From Acidobacteriota bacterium (GTDB lineage Bacteria; Acidobacteriota; Thermoanaerobaculia; UBA5066; Gp7-AA6), in the NCBI GenBank assembly GCA_027307335.1, contig DAHUXD010000003.1, positions 62,001 to 126,000 of the forward strand: a stretch of 64,000 bases of DNA. The letters run 5' to 3'. Positions 1-8,589 of this stretch are shown piece after piece. Under the pieces are notes generated by a model that saw nothing but the letters and a program-made list of their open reading frames with translations, did not search any database and was not told where the DNA came from. Every line of letters starts with the position of its first letter. The stretch's first letter is position 1. Position numbers and translations under genes: made by a program.

Positions 1-218
1 CGGGCAGGAGCATCTATCTCGTCGGCGGCGGGCGCACCACGGCGGGCCTCATCGATGCCCGCCTCGTGGACGAGCTGCGGCTCATCGTCTATCCCGTGAT
101 CGCCGGAAAAGGGAAGGAGCTGTTCGCGAGCGCCGCGCGACGGCAGGCTCTCGAGCTGAGGACGGTGAAGCCGGTCGACGGTGGGAAGGCGCTGCTGACC
201 TACGGGATGGCCTCCTGA
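1..218 (+). CDS. RibD C-terminal / dihydrofolate-reductase-like protein, 3' end only
   Basis: Only the last 71 codons are inside the window (reading from base 3). The visible part has the glycine-rich LVGGG turn, a VDELRL stretch and a YPVIAGKGKELF segment. These are typical of the C-terminal half of small RibD-C/DHFR-fold reductases (YwjB/YyaP-like), which bind NADPH. The start and substrate cannot be judged. A degraded copy of the IAGKGKELFASAARR segment lies at about 4182-4262. A short dispersed repeat begins three bases after the stop codon. Confidence 0.7.
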   Translation, partial: GRSIYLVGGGRTTAGLIDARLVDELRLIVYPVIAGKGKELFASAARRQALELRTVKPVDGGKALLTYGMAS

Positions 219-220
219 AC

Positions 221-239
221 AAGTCAGGACTGACCCCCG
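221..239 (+). repeat. Dispersed ACTGACCCC repeat, single copy
   Basis: AAGTCAGGACTGACCCCCG matches the core shared by the copies at 6562-6590, 7178-7203, 7622-7651 and 8561-8590. It separates the reductase tail from the next gene and may supply part of that gene's promoter. Confidence 0.65.
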
Positions 240-266
240 AAGGAGCGTCGTATCATTTCTAGCCAG

Positions 267-674
267 ATGGAGGCGAAGCATCCGCGATTCTCGTCGCTGG
301 CGCGCGCGGTGAAGGCTGGCATCCAGCTCATTCCGGACGAGGCGCCCCGCGGCCGCTACTTCGGGGTTTCGCCGGCCACCGGTCGTCTCGGGTGCGATGC
401 GCTGGCGGCGGCCTGGTTCGCCGAGTACTACGACGGCGAGCGGCCTGACCACGAAGACCGCGGCCTCGATCTGTTCCTCGCTCGACCGCTTAACCAGGCC
501 TATCCAGTGTTGGCCGAGGAGATGGGGCCCGGCTGCGCGTTGGGCGTCCCCGGATGCCCCGCTCCGGATCGGCCGCCTGGGCAGGTCCTCGAAGCGAAGA
601 TCATCCACCTTGAGGATCAGCACGGGTTTACTCGCGAGCAGGTCTCGCAGTGGCTCGACGACCGGAACCTCTGA
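267..674 (+). CDS. Hypothetical protein, 135 aa
   Basis: I do not recognise the family. The protein is soluble, acidic, and has no signal peptide or membrane segment. It has an N-terminal AxKHPRFSSLAR stretch, a central run with three cysteines (CDAL, CALGVPGC, CP) and an amphipathic C-terminal helix ending QVSQWLDDRNL. The ATG has no Shine-Dalgarno sequence. A TATCAT hexamer at 251-256 ends 10 bases before it, which would fit a leaderless or nearly leaderless transcript. GC-rich third positions agree with the neighbouring real genes. It is followed by repeat-type sequence, so it stands alone. Confidence 0.6.
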   Translation: MEAKHPRFSSLARAVKAGIQLIPDEAPRGRYFGVSPATGRLGCDALAAAWFAEYYDGERPDHEDRGLDLFLARPLNQAYPVLAEEMGPGCALGVPGCPAPDRPPGQVLEAKIIHLEDQHGFTREQVSQWLDDRNL

Positions 675-685
675 CGGGGCTGAGA

Positions 686-773
686 GGGTCAGTCCGAGTT
701 GTTGATCTCCGCCTGACGAGACGAGGGCCCGACGCTCGGCAATGAGCGACGTCGACGAGTCGGGACTGAACCC
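686..773. repeat. MITE-like inverted-repeat element, about 88 bp
   Basis: The left end reads GGGTCAGTCCGAGTTGTTG and the right end, read on the other strand, GGGTTCAGTCCCGACTCG. These are imperfect inverted copies of the dispersed ACTGACCCC repeat. They enclose about 50 bp with no coding signal. The right end touches the stop codon of the SLH remnant at 774-776. No transposase is present. Confidence 0.5.
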
Positions 774-965
774 TCACATCAGCTGGAACGTCTTGACCAG
801 GAACACGGCCATCTGCCCGCGGCTGTTGGGAGTCGAGGGGCAGTAATTCCCACCGCCGCAGCCGGCCGTGATGCCTTCCGCGGACAGCTCCTCGATCCAG
901 TCGGCGAAAAGACTCGGGCAGGCCACATCCTGGAAGAGGCCGCCGCGGGGAGAGCCTATATATCG
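774..965 (-). pseudogene. C-terminal remnant of an SLH-like domain protein
   Basis: The minus strand encodes about 60 residues with the pattern FADWIEELSAEGITAGCG, then NYCP, then RGQMAVFLVKTF and a stop. From memory this is the end of the S-layer-homology-like domain found at the C-terminus of many secreted acidobacterial proteins. Homology stops near 965, where the frame runs into a copy of the dispersed repeat (969-992). There is no start codon or signal peptide for this piece. It is therefore a truncated fragment caught between two repeat copies and unlikely to make a functional protein. Confidence 0.65.
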
Positions 966-968
966 GAA

Positions 969-992
969 GGGGGTCAGTCGACTTGTCGACTT
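969..992 (-). repeat. Dispersed repeat copy bordering the SLH remnant
   Basis: GGGGGTCAGTCGACTTGTCG is the inverse orientation of the ACTGACCCC family. It marks the point where SLH similarity ends. Confidence 0.5.
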
Positions 993-1109
993 CCACGCGC
1001 CGGCCGATCGGCCTGGCGTCGCGATGCCCCTGCTCCCGGGCGGATCGGTGCCGGGGCGGGCCCCAAAACCTCGGCGAACCTTTCGCGGGCGCCGGCGTAT
1101 CCTCCCTTT

Positions 1110-1478
1110 GTGATGGCCAAAGGAAAGCCCGATGCCCGCAAGAAATCGGACGTGCTGCAGGGCACGCTCGACCTGATGATCCTGAAGACGCTCCAGGGGA
1201 TGGGGCCGCTGCACGGGTTCGGGATCGCCCGCCGGCTCGAGCAGTTGAGCGAAGAAGTGCTCCGTCTGAACGAAGGCACGGTCTACACCTCCCTCCTGAG
1301 GCTGCAGCAGGCGGGGTGGATCGTCGCGGAGTGGGGCGCCTCGGAGAACAACCGTAAGGCGAAGTTCTACTCGATCACGAAGAGCGGCCGGAAACAGCTG
1401 GCGAAGGAGACCGAAGACTGGGAGCGGATCTCCGGCGTGATCGGCCGCGTCCTGCGGCTGGCGAGCGAGGAGTCATGA
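1110..1478 (+). CDS. PadR family transcriptional regulator
   Basis: The protein is 122 aa and fits the short PadR-s2 class. It has an N-terminal winged helix (LQGTLDLMILKTL, then GPLHGFGIARRL), a recognition region LNEGTVYTSLLRLQQAGWI and a basic beta-wing NNRKAKFYSIT. It lacks the long C-terminal dimerisation helix of PadR-s1. The start is GTG 1110 or ATG 1113. A TATCCT hexamer at 1098-1103 leaves only 6 bases before the GTG and no Shine-Dalgarno is visible, so the message may be leaderless. The stop overlaps the permease start by 4 bases (ATGA). In acidobacteria such PadR genes are regularly paired with ADOP permeases and presumably repress them. Confidence 0.93.
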   Translation: MMAKGKPDARKKSDVLQGTLDLMILKTLQGMGPLHGFGIARRLEQLSEEVLRLNEGTVYTSLLRLQQAGWIVAEWGASENNRKAKFYSITKSGRKQLAKETEDWERISGVIGRVLRLASEES

Positions 1479-4144
1479 CCGGCCGGCTGCGGACACTGTG
1501 GACGCGGCTCCGCGGCACGGTTCGCCGTGAGGATGAGGAGCGCGACCTCGAGTTCCGGGACGAGATCGAAGAACACGTCCGACTCCTGGCCGAGCGATAC
1601 CAGCGCGAGGGCATGGCGGCGGACGACGCCGTGCTCGCGGCGCGGCGGCAGTTCGGCAGCACCACGCTGCTCGAGGAAGACCGGAGGGACATGCAGGTGA
1701 TTCCGGCCCTCGAGGCGCTCCGCGCCGATCTGATCTATGCGCTCCGGATGCTTCGAAAGAATCCCGGCTTCGCGGCGGCGGCCATATTGACGCTGGCGCT
1801 CGGGATCGGCGCGAACACGGCGATCTTCACCGTGTGCAACGCGGTGCTGTTCAAGCCGCTGCCCTACGCCGAGCCGAATCGCATCGTGACGCTCTGGGAA
1901 AGGCAGAAGGACGGGGCGCTCGGCGAAGTGGCGCCGGCGAATTTCGTGGATTGGCAGAATTCCAGCCGGTCCTTCAGCGCGATGGGGGCGATGAGGGCGC
2001 GCAGCTTCGCGTCCAGTTTCGTTCTGGGCGGACAGCGCGAGGCGTCGCGGCTGGCCGGAGGGGACGTCTCGTCGGGTTTCTTTCCCGTTCTGGGCGTCCG
2101 CTTCCTGCTCGGACGCAATTTTCTTCCGGAAGAGGATCGGTCCGGCGGGAATCGGGTCGCGATTCTGAGCTACCCGACGTGGCGGGATCGATTCGGCTCG
2201 GACCGCGACATCGTGGGCAAGTCGATCAGCCTCGACAGCCAGAGCTACACGGTCGTCGGCGTGCTGCCGGCGGATTTTCGGTTCGGGAGCGCCGCGGCGG
2301 ACTTCGAGCCGCGCAGCCAACCCGACGTCTGGATTCCGCTCGCGCTCGATCCCCGGAAGCTGCAGCGGGGCGCGCACATGTTCCACGTGATCGCGCGGCT
2401 CGCGCCCGGCGTGACGCTGGCGCAGGCCCGGGCGGAGCTCGACCTGATCGGGGCGAACCTGGCGCGGGCCTATCCGGACCAGGACCGCGACCGGGGCATT
2501 GCCGCGGTTCCGATGGCCGACCGGGTCACGGAGACCGTTCGCGGGCCGCTGCGGATGCTCCTGGGCGCGGTCGGGCTGGTGCTCCTGATCGCCTGCGCGA
2601 ACGTCGCGAACCTTCTGTTGAGCCGGGCGGCGGCGCGCCAGACGGAGATGGCGGTCCGGGTCGCCCTCGGCGCCAGCCGCCGGCGGCTGGCCCAGCAGCT
2701 TCTGACGGAGAGCCTGATGCTAGCCGGCATCGGCGGAGCCGCGGGCCTTCTCGTCGCGCTGGCCGTGACGCGCGCCCTCGCTCCGCATCTGCCCCCCGAC
2801 CTCTCGCGCGCGGCGGGCATGGCCGGAGACGTGCGAGTCCTGGCGTTCACCGCGGTGATCTCGCTGGCGACCGGCATTCTCTTCGGACTGGCTCCGCTGG
2901 TCGGCATGAGGCGCGTCAGCGCGGGAGAATCGCTGAAACAGAGCTTCCGCGTCGCGGGTTCATCGCACAGCCGCCTGCGGAACGTCCTGGCCGTGGCGCA
3001 GATCTCGATCGCGATCGTTCTTCTCATCGGCGCCGGCCTGATGGCGAAGAGCCTGTGGGCGCTGATGCACGTCCCGCCGGGGTTTCGCGCGGACAACATC
3101 CTGACCGCGCGTCTGTCGCTGCCACCGTCGTATTCCGACAACAAGAAGATCGTCGCCTTCGAACGCCAGCTGCTGGAGACCCTGGATCGAAAGCCGGGCG
3201 TGCAGTCCGCCGGGCTGGCGACGTACCTGCCGCTCGGCGGTCTGGACAACGATGCATCGTTCATCGTCGAAGGCCGGCCGCCGCTGCCGGTCGGGATGTA
3301 CAACCCCGCGGAATACCGCCCGGCGAGCGCGGGCTATTTCGAGACGATCGGGATTCCGGTCAAGCGCGGACGAACGTTTGCGCCGGCGGATACGGCGGAT
3401 GCGCCCTGGGTCACCGTGATCAACGAGTCGATGGCGCGCCAGTATTGGGAACGGCGAGACCCGATCGGTCAGCGTATCCAGTTCGGACCCGGTGACCCAT
3501 GGCGCACGGTGATCGGGGTGGTGGGCGACGTGCGGTACGAGGGACTGGACGGGGAGACGAAGCCCGAGATGTACGTACCGATGGACCAGTCGTTCAACAC
3601 CGAGAGCGGCCCCACCCTCGTGCTCCGGACCGCGCTCGATCCCGGTGCTGCCGCGAGAGAGCTCCGCGCGACCGTTGCGGCGATGGATCGCGAGATCCCC
3701 GTGGACCAGATCCAGACGATGAAGCAAGTGGTGTCGGGGTCGGTCGCGCAGCCGCGTTTCCGCACGGTGATCCTGGCGGCATTCTCGATCCTCGCCCTCG
3801 TGATGGCGTCGATCGGAATCTACGGGGTGATGAACTACCTCGTGATTCAACGAACGCGCGAGTTCGCGATTCGAATGAGCATGGGAGCGACGCGAGCCGA
3901 CGTCCTGCGGCTGGTGCTGGGTCGGGCCGCGGCGCTGATCGGTGCGGGTCTCTGCCTGGGGCTCGCCGGGTCCGTGGGCCTGGTGCGAGTCATCGCGGGG
4001 CTGCTCTTCGGCACGGCTCCGCTGGACCCACTCGCGTTCGCGGCGGCGCCGACGCTGCTCGCCGGCGTCGCCCTGGCCGCCAGTTATCTCCCGGCATCGC
4101 GGGCGACGCGGGTCGATCCCATGATTGCTCTGCGCTGCGACTGA
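1475..4144 (+). CDS. ADOP-type ABC transporter permease (MacB/FtsX family)
   Basis: The 889-aa membrane protein has the acidobacterial duplicated orphan permease layout. An N-terminal helical prefix (about 1-75) is followed by a first membrane helix at about 98-125 (LTLALGIGANTAIF), a MacB-type periplasmic core to about 350 and an FtsX bundle at 355-460. A second core (about 510-740) and a second FtsX bundle to the end complete it. No ATPase is encoded nearby, as is usual for this family, so the partner ATPase must come from elsewhere if one is needed. It is translationally coupled to the PadR gene. The substrate is unknown; efflux of lipids, peptides or drugs is the usual guess for MacB relatives. 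Confidence 0.93.
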   Translation: MTGRLRTLWTRLRGTVRREDEERDLEFRDEIEEHVRLLAERYQREGMAADDAVLAARRQFGSTTLLEEDRRDMQVIPALEALRADLIYALRMLRKNPGFAAAAILTLALGIGANTAIFTVCNAVLFKPLPYAEPNRIVTLWERQKDGALGEVAPANFVDWQNSSRSFSAMGAMRARSFASSFVLGGQREASRLAGGDVSSGFFPVLGVRFLLGRNFLPEEDRSGGNRVAILSYPTWRDRFGSDRDIVGKSISLDSQSYTVVGVLPADFRFGSAAADFEPRSQPDVWIPLALDPRKLQRGAHMFHVIARLAPGVTLAQARAELDLIGANLARAYPDQDRDRGIAAVPMADRVTETVRGPLRMLLGAVGLVLLIACANVANLLLSRAAARQTEMAVRVALGASRRRLAQQLLTESLMLAGIGGAAGLLVALAVTRALAPHLPPDLSRAAGMAGDVRVLAFTAVISLATGILFGLAPLVGMRRVSAGESLKQSFRVAGSSHSRLRNVLAVAQISIAIVLLIGAGLMAKSLWALMHVPPGFRADNILTARLSLPPSYSDNKKIVAFERQLLETLDRKPGVQSAGLATYLPLGGLDNDASFIVEGRPPLPVGMYNPAEYRPASAGYFETIGIPVKRGRTFAPADTADAPWVTVINESMARQYWERRDPIGQRIQFGPGDPWRTVIGVVGDVRYEGLDGETKPEMYVPMDQSFNTESGPTLVLRTALDPGAAARELRATVAAMDREIPVDQIQTMKQVVSGSVAQPRFRTVILAAFSILALVMASIGIYGVMNYLVIQRTREFAIRMSMGATRADVLRLVLGRAAALIGAGLCLGLAGSVGLVRVIAGLLFGTAPLDPLAFAAAPTLLAGVALAASYLPASRATRVDPMIALRCD

Positions 4145-4181
4145 AGAATACTTCCGCGTTGCTCCTCCCCCCTCCGGGGGA

Positions 4182-4262
4182 TCCGGCCCATCGTCATAAG
4201 GCGATCGCCGGGAAAGGGAAGGACCTGTTCGCGAGCGCGGCGCGGCGGCCGCCGCTCGAGCG
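4182..4262 (+). pseudogene. Degraded fragment of a RibD/DHFR-like gene
   Basis: About 80 bases align base for base with 77-157 of the reductase gene at the window start, covering the IVYPVIAGKGKELFASAARR segment. The match holds across the AGKGKDLFASAARR codons. It then dissolves on both sides and has lost start, stop and most of the gene. It sits in the gap between the permease and phoD. Confidence 0.55.
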
Positions 4263-4392
4263 CGACGAACAGCACGCGGCGCAGACGCGGGCGAGTCACC
4301 GGCACAGCACGCGATTCTCGCCCACGAACGGAACTCCTCCGCCCTCGAAATCCGCAAACCAAACCGACCCCAATCCGTAAAAGGGATCGACG

Positions 4393-6456
4393 ATGACGCT
4401 CAATCGACGCGAGTTCGTTCGGTTGGCCGCGGCGATGGGGGCCTCGCTGGCGTGGGGCGGCTCGGCTCGGGCGTCGACGACCGGATGGCACGAGCGGCGT
4501 GACCTGTATCCGGAGGGCGTCGCCTCCGGCGATCCCGATTCGGAGAGCGTCATCCTCTGGACCCGGCGGCCGTTCGAGTCGGGCGGCCGGCGTGAGCTCA
4601 CGGTGGAGGTCGCCGAGGATGCCGCGTTCCGCCGGGTGGTCGCCAGGGCGTCGGCGCCGGTCTCGGCGGAATCGGACTGGACGACGCGCGTGCTGGTCGG
4701 TCATCTGAAGCCGGCGCGCGTCTACTGGTACCGCTTCACCGATGGAGAGGGGAACGGCAGCCGCGTCGGCCGGACGATCACCGCGCCGCTGCCGACCGAT
4801 CCGCGGCCGGTCCAGTTCGCCTTCGTCAGCTGCCAGAGCCTCAACGACGGCAAGCTCAACGGCTATCGCCGCATGATTTTCGAGGACGAGCGCGCGGCGC
4901 CCGCCGATCAGCTCGGCTTCGTCCTCCACCTCGGCGACTTCATTTACGAGGTCGTCCAATATCCCGACGAGCAGCCGAAGCGGTACGACCGCACGGTCTA
5001 CGACGTCGGTCGGATTCCCGACGGCGGCCAGACCGGCAAGTGGCATTACCCGCTGACCCTCGAGGGCTACCGCATCGTCTACAAGGGCTACCTCGCCGAT
5101 CCCGACCTGCAGGACGCGCGAGCGCGCTGGCCGTTCGTCGCCATGTGGGACAACCACGAATTCTCCTGGCAGGGCCGGCAGAGCATCCAACAGGCAGGAG
5201 GCGAGCCGCGACCGGGCCAGACGATCAAGGTCGCCGCCAACCAGGCATGGTTCGAATACGTCCCCGCGCGCGTGAAGGCGCCGAGCGGATCGTTCGACAC
5301 GTTCGGCACGGTGGACGTGAAGAACGTGAAGATCGAACAGTGGGACGACAGCTTCCTCGGGATCGAACCCAACAACCTGAAGGCCATCAACAGCCTGATC
5401 GGCTATCGATCCTTCCGCTACGGCCGGCACCTCGATCTCCTTCTCACCGACCAGCACAGCTTCTGCGGCGACAACCCGACCGATGGGGAGGGCGTCGAGA
5501 AGATCTACGACGAGGCGTTCGAAGGCATGTTCTCGGAGCCGGCGACGATCGCGCTCGACGCGGGCCGGACCTTCGACGGCGGCAAGCCGCCCGCCGAGCT
5601 GACCTTCGGCGAGGTGCGCATCCCGAATCCGCGAAAGGACTCACCGCCGCGCACGGTCCTCGGAGCCGCTCAGAAGCAGTGGTTCATGGACGCGCTGCGC
5701 CACTCCACGGCCACCTGGAAGATCTGGGGCAATTCGCAGGGCGCCCTCGACGAGCGCGCCGACCCCCAGAACCTTCCCGAGGGATTGACGAAGCAGAAGT
5801 GGCCGGCCGACACCTACGCGGTGTTCCTCCCCGGCTACGACTGGGGCACCGCCTTCCACGAGCGGGCCGAAATCTACGACCTCGTCCGCGATGCGAAGAT
5901 CACCGGGTTCGCGATCGTGTCGGGCGACCGCCACGCCTTCGGGGCCGGCTACGCCGCCTCTCTATTGCCGCCCGCCAAATTCGAGCCGGTCGGGATCAGT
6001 TTCGTCGGCGCCTCGCTGTCCAGCCCCGGGGGGATGGAGGCTCTGGAGCACAAGCTTCCCAAGGATCATCCGCTCCGTGCGCTGTTCCTCGCCGACCGGC
6101 CCTCGGGTCCGCCCGACTGGACCCACAACATGCTCTTGAAGCACGGCGTCCGCTCGTGCCTCGAATACGCGAAGAGCTTCGACTTGAAGCGCGCCCTCGC
6201 CCTTTCCAATCCGGCCCTTGCTCCGCACGTCGAATTCGTGGATCTGGGCGGTCACGGCTATGCGACGGTCCGGCTCACCGGCAACGAGATGCGGACCGAG
6301 TTCGTCTGCATCCCCCGCCCGATCACGCGCAGCGATCGTCCCGATGGCGGTCCCCTCCGCTATCGGGTCGTCCACACGGCATCGCTCTGGAAACCGGGCG
6401 AACGGCCTTTGCTTCGCCAGCAAGTCATTGAAGGCGATCCCGGCCTTTCGATCTGA
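4393..6456 (+). CDS. phoD: PhoD-like alkaline phosphatase/phosphodiesterase, Tat-exported
   Basis: The protein is 687 aa, longer than classical PhoD (about 550). The N-terminus carries a twin-arginine signal (NRREFVRLAAAM, cleavage near GSARA at about 25). The PhoD N-terminal domain follows (YPEGVASGDPDSESVILW, about 37-54), then the metallophosphatase body with metal-ligand motifs GDFIYE, WDNHEF and SGDRHAF. It should hydrolyse phosphate mono- or diesters outside the cytoplasmic membrane using Ca/Fe. The start is supported by the Tat motif; the upstream AAAGGG is a weak ribosome site. A 171-bp piece of this gene is duplicated at 8596-8768. Confidence 0.93.
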   Translation: MTLNRREFVRLAAAMGASLAWGGSARASTTGWHERRDLYPEGVASGDPDSESVILWTRRPFESGGRRELTVEVAEDAAFRRVVARASAPVSAESDWTTRVLVGHLKPARVYWYRFTDGEGNGSRVGRTITAPLPTDPRPVQFAFVSCQSLNDGKLNGYRRMIFEDERAAPADQLGFVLHLGDFIYEVVQYPDEQPKRYDRTVYDVGRIPDGGQTGKWHYPLTLEGYRIVYKGYLADPDLQDARARWPFVAMWDNHEFSWQGRQSIQQAGGEPRPGQTIKVAANQAWFEYVPARVKAPSGSFDTFGTVDVKNVKIEQWDDSFLGIEPNNLKAINSLIGYRSFRYGRHLDLLLTDQHSFCGDNPTDGEGVEKIYDEAFEGMFSEPATIALDAGRTFDGGKPPAELTFGEVRIPNPRKDSPPRTVLGAAQKQWFMDALRHSTATWKIWGNSQGALDERADPQNLPEGLTKQKWPADTYAVFLPGYDWGTAFHERAEIYDLVRDAKITGFAIVSGDRHAFGAGYAASLLPPAKFEPVGISFVGASLSSPGGMEALEHKLPKDHPLRALFLADRPSGPPDWTHNMLLKHGVRSCLEYAKSFDLKRALALSNPALAPHVEFVDLGGHGYATVRLTGNEMRTEFVCIPRPITRSDRPDGGPLRYRVVHTASLWKPGERPLLRQQVIEGDPGLSI

Positions 6457-6544
6457 GATGGCCCTAGGCCGGTTGATCGCGGCCGCTGCTGATGCTTGCG
6501 GTGGGGACCTCGCTGTCCGAAAGGGGGACGGGAAGCCAGCTCTC

Positions 6545-6590
6545 ACTGACCCCGTCTAGCCGAAATCAGAAATCAGGACTGACCCCGTTC
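6545..6590 (+). repeat. Two adjacent ACTGACCCCG repeats
   Basis: ACTGACCCCGTC (6545-6556) is followed by a full copy at 6562-6590, with AAATCAGAAATCAGGACTG as its left part. It lies in the 200-bp gap after phoD, which otherwise shows nothing coding. Confidence 0.65.
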
Positions 6591-6657
6591 TCGTCCTCGC
6601 TTCGACTTCGAATGCTAAGGTTCCGTCCCCAACTGACGTTCGAAGCGAGGTGTCGCC

Positions 6658-7161
6658 ATGGCAACCAGAGTGACCCGCCAGACCGTCGATCTGTCGTCGT
6701 ACCCCGGCCTCGTCGTGATCTATCTCGGAATGCGCGTGAATCGCTTGGCCGGGCTCAAGACCTTGCTCGGGTTCGGGCCGCGGATCGCGAGCTCCGCCGC
6801 GGATCAGCCCGACGGCCTGCTGCTGCACGAGAACATCGTCTATTCGCTCTTTCCGATGAACGTCGGGATGCGCCAGTACTGGCGCGATATGGATAGCCTT
6901 CTCGCCTGGTCCCGCTCCGAACCACACCGAACCTGGTGGAGGAACTTTCTTCGCGACTCCGGAGGGACGGGCTTCTGGCATGAAACCTACCTCATGCAAG
7001 GGGGCATGGAAGCCGTCTACGACGACGTTTTCAAGCCCATCGGCTTCATGAAGTTCGCCCCGGTCCTCCCCGCCCGAGGACCCATGTTCGGATCCGCGCA
7101 GCGCGCGCGTCACGGCCAGAGCGGCGATCCGGTGGTCAGCGAGAAAGAGCTCTACGAGTAG
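6658..7161 (+). CDS. DUF4188 family protein
   Basis: The 167-aa protein resembles the DUF4188 family (monooxygenase-like, ferredoxin-like fold). Conserved elements are VVIYLGMRVNRL near the N-terminus, LLHENIVYSLFP, GMRQYWRD, and RDSGGTGFWHETY followed by GGMEAVYDD. No membrane segment or signal is present. Relatives have been linked to aldoxime dehydratase-like or quinone-oxidising activities, but no reaction is established, so none is assigned. A GAGGTG ribosome site precedes the ATG. It is monocistronic, with dispersed repeats on both sides (6562-6590 and 7178-7203). Confidence 0.82.
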   Translation: MATRVTRQTVDLSSYPGLVVIYLGMRVNRLAGLKTLLGFGPRIASSAADQPDGLLLHENIVYSLFPMNVGMRQYWRDMDSLLAWSRSEPHRTWWRNFLRDSGGTGFWHETYLMQGGMEAVYDDVFKPIGFMKFAPVLPARGPMFGSAQRARHGQSGDPVVSEKELYE

Positions 7162-7177
7162 CGGTCGACCGCGACCA

Positions 7178-7203
7178 AGTCAGAAATCAGGACCGACCCC
7201 GTC
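7178..7203 (+). repeat. Dispersed ACTGACCCC-type repeat
   Basis: AAGTCAGAAATCAGGACCG followed by ACCCCGT. It differs by one base in the core from the 6562-6590 copy and lies 16 bases after the DUF4188 stop. Confidence 0.65.
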
Positions 7204-7247
7204 CCCCAGGCACAATTTCTGCAGAAATACCCCTGCAGGAGGGCTGT

Positions 7248-7475
7248 ATGTACCTGTTGGTCGAAGCGAACACGGACAGGGGCCGTCGGCGCTTCCTCAT
7301 CGGAGGCGACTCCGGCCGCGCGGCGGAGGCCCTGATTCGGACCTTCGTCGGCGAGGATGACCGCATCATGGATGAGTCGGGCGAATGGTTCGAAGCCTCT
7401 GAGATCGACCTCGCGAGCATCGCGGCCAACCACCTTCCGGCGCGCCGCAGCGAAGCGCTGCACCTGGTGATGTAG
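7248..7475 (+). CDS. Hypothetical protein, 75 aa
   Basis: I do not recognise a family. The protein begins MYLLVEANTDRGRRRFLIGG and contains a FVGEDDRIMDESGEWFE stretch. It looks like a small alpha/beta protein without signal or membrane helix. The strong site GCAGGAGGG, six bases before the ATG, is among the best ribosome sites in the region and argues that the gene is real. Repeats flank it on both sides. Confidence 0.6.
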   Translation: MYLLVEANTDRGRRRFLIGGDSGRAAEALIRTFVGEDDRIMDESGEWFEASEIDLASIAANHLPARRSEALHLVM

Positions 7476-7885
7476 CCGCACTCGTCAGCCTGGTGTTCGT
7501 GAGGCGGATCCTGCGTCTTGAAGAGCGCAGGGCGGAGTCCGTCCTGATCTCTGACTTGGGCAGGACTCCGCGGGTCAACCGCTAGATCAGGGACGAAATC
7601 AGAAAGCAGACCCCGTCTTTCCCAAATCAGAAGTCAGGACTGACCCCGTTCCGCCCCGGAACAAGGGAACCCCTCCTAGGGAACTCCAAAACCTCGCCCC
7701 AACGATTCGCAGCATCGTGCTCCGCAATCAATATCTTCGTGAGAATAATGAAGTTGTGGAATTGTCGGTTCGGAGTCATAAAGGGTGGGGGGCCGCCACA
7801 TCGGCGCCCGCCTTTCATGAAGCTGGCATCAGCGAACGCAGGAATCGCACAGCAATCTGAATGCAGCCGAGAACAGGAGATGTCT
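7476..7885. other. Gene-free region with repeats and a possible promoter
   Basis: The 410 bases hold an inverted repeat copy near 7540-7566 and two direct copies at 7594-7617 and 7622-7651, then a less GC-rich stretch. Within it TTGTGG (7754-7759), a 17-base gap and CATAAA (7777-7782) could promote the DinB-like gene, leaving a leader of about 95 bases. I see no other gene here. Confidence 0.45.
7594..7651 (+). repeat. Tandem pair of dispersed repeats
   Basis: A shortened copy (AAATCAGAAAGCAGACCCCG, 7597-7616) is followed after a few bases by a full copy (AAATCAGAAGTCAGGACTGA onward, 7624-7651). Both are in the same orientation as the 6562 and 7178 copies. Confidence 0.65.
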
Positions 7886-8410
7886 ATGAGAAAGATTCGA
7901 ACGAGAACGATTGCGGGCGCGGTCGCGATGGCGGCAGTGCTAAGCCCTGGCCCGCTGCGCGCGCAGACCACGCAGGCGGCCCTGTCCAAGGAGGCAGGGA
8001 CACTGTCCGACAAGTTCGCCGGCTTGGCGCGGGTCATGGCGGGGAAATACAACTGGAAGCCCGCTGAGGGTGTGCGTTCCGTTGGCGACGTCTTCAACCT
8101 GATCGTCAAGGAGAACAGCCTCCTCATCGCAACGCTTACCGGCGCAGGCGACGGCCAGGGCGGCGGCCGCGGAGCGCAGGTCCTCGAGCCGGAAAAACTG
8201 CAGGAAGCGCTGAGGGACTCCTACGCAAACCTGCAAAAAGCCATCGAGGGACTCTCGGACGCCGACCTGAAGGCGCCGGTGAAACTGTTCGGCAAGGATT
8301 TCACCAAGGAAGGCGCCGTCCGCTATCTCTTCGCGGACCAGCATGAGCACCTCGGCCAGTCGATCGCCTATGCGCGCTCCAACGGTGTCGTACCGCCCTG
8401 GTCGAAGTAA
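7886..8410 (+). CDS. Secreted DinB-like protein
   Basis: The 174-aa protein has an N-terminal signal peptide (basic MRKIRTR, hydrophobic core, cleavage after LRAQ at about 27). A four-helix DinB/YfiT-type domain follows. The C-terminal signature DQHEHLGQSIAYAR ending VVPPWSK is typical. The first metal-ligand histidine, usually inside a VxEVxxH motif, is not present here (DVFNLIVKEN), so metal binding may be altered. ATG 7886 is chosen because AGGAG at 7875-7879 is properly spaced; ATG 7880 is too close. The cellular role is unknown; relatives include bacillithiol or mycothiol S-transferases. Confidence 0.82.
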   Translation: MRKIRTRTIAGAVAMAAVLSPGPLRAQTTQAALSKEAGTLSDKFAGLARVMAGKYNWKPAEGVRSVGDVFNLIVKENSLLIATLTGAGDGQGGGRGAQVLEPEKLQEALRDSYANLQKAIEGLSDADLKAPVKLFGKDFTKEGAVRYLFADQHEHLGQSIAYARSNGVVPPWSK

Positions 8411-8452
8411 GAAGAGACCCCGACATCCCGGGGAAGCGGGCAGCATCTGAAG

Positions 8453-8589
8453 GGGTCAGTCTTGATTTGCTGACTTCGCGGCGATCAGGGCTGACCCATT
8501 CTTAGCCCTCCTCGGGCCATCTCCCAAACATTAGCGACCTCACCAGGTCCGACACGACGGCCAAATCAGCAAATCAAGACTGACCCCAT
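8453..8589. repeat. MITE-like element with 25-bp inverted ends
   Basis: The left end, GGGGTCAGTCTTGATTTGCT plus GACTT, and the right end (8563-8587) are inverted copies differing at about two of 25 positions. They enclose about 85 bp without coding content. A further core copy (GGGCTGACCC) lies inside near 8486. The 137-bp size and lack of an ORF suit a non-autonomous element. The right end is immediately followed by the phoD fragment. Confidence 0.6.
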
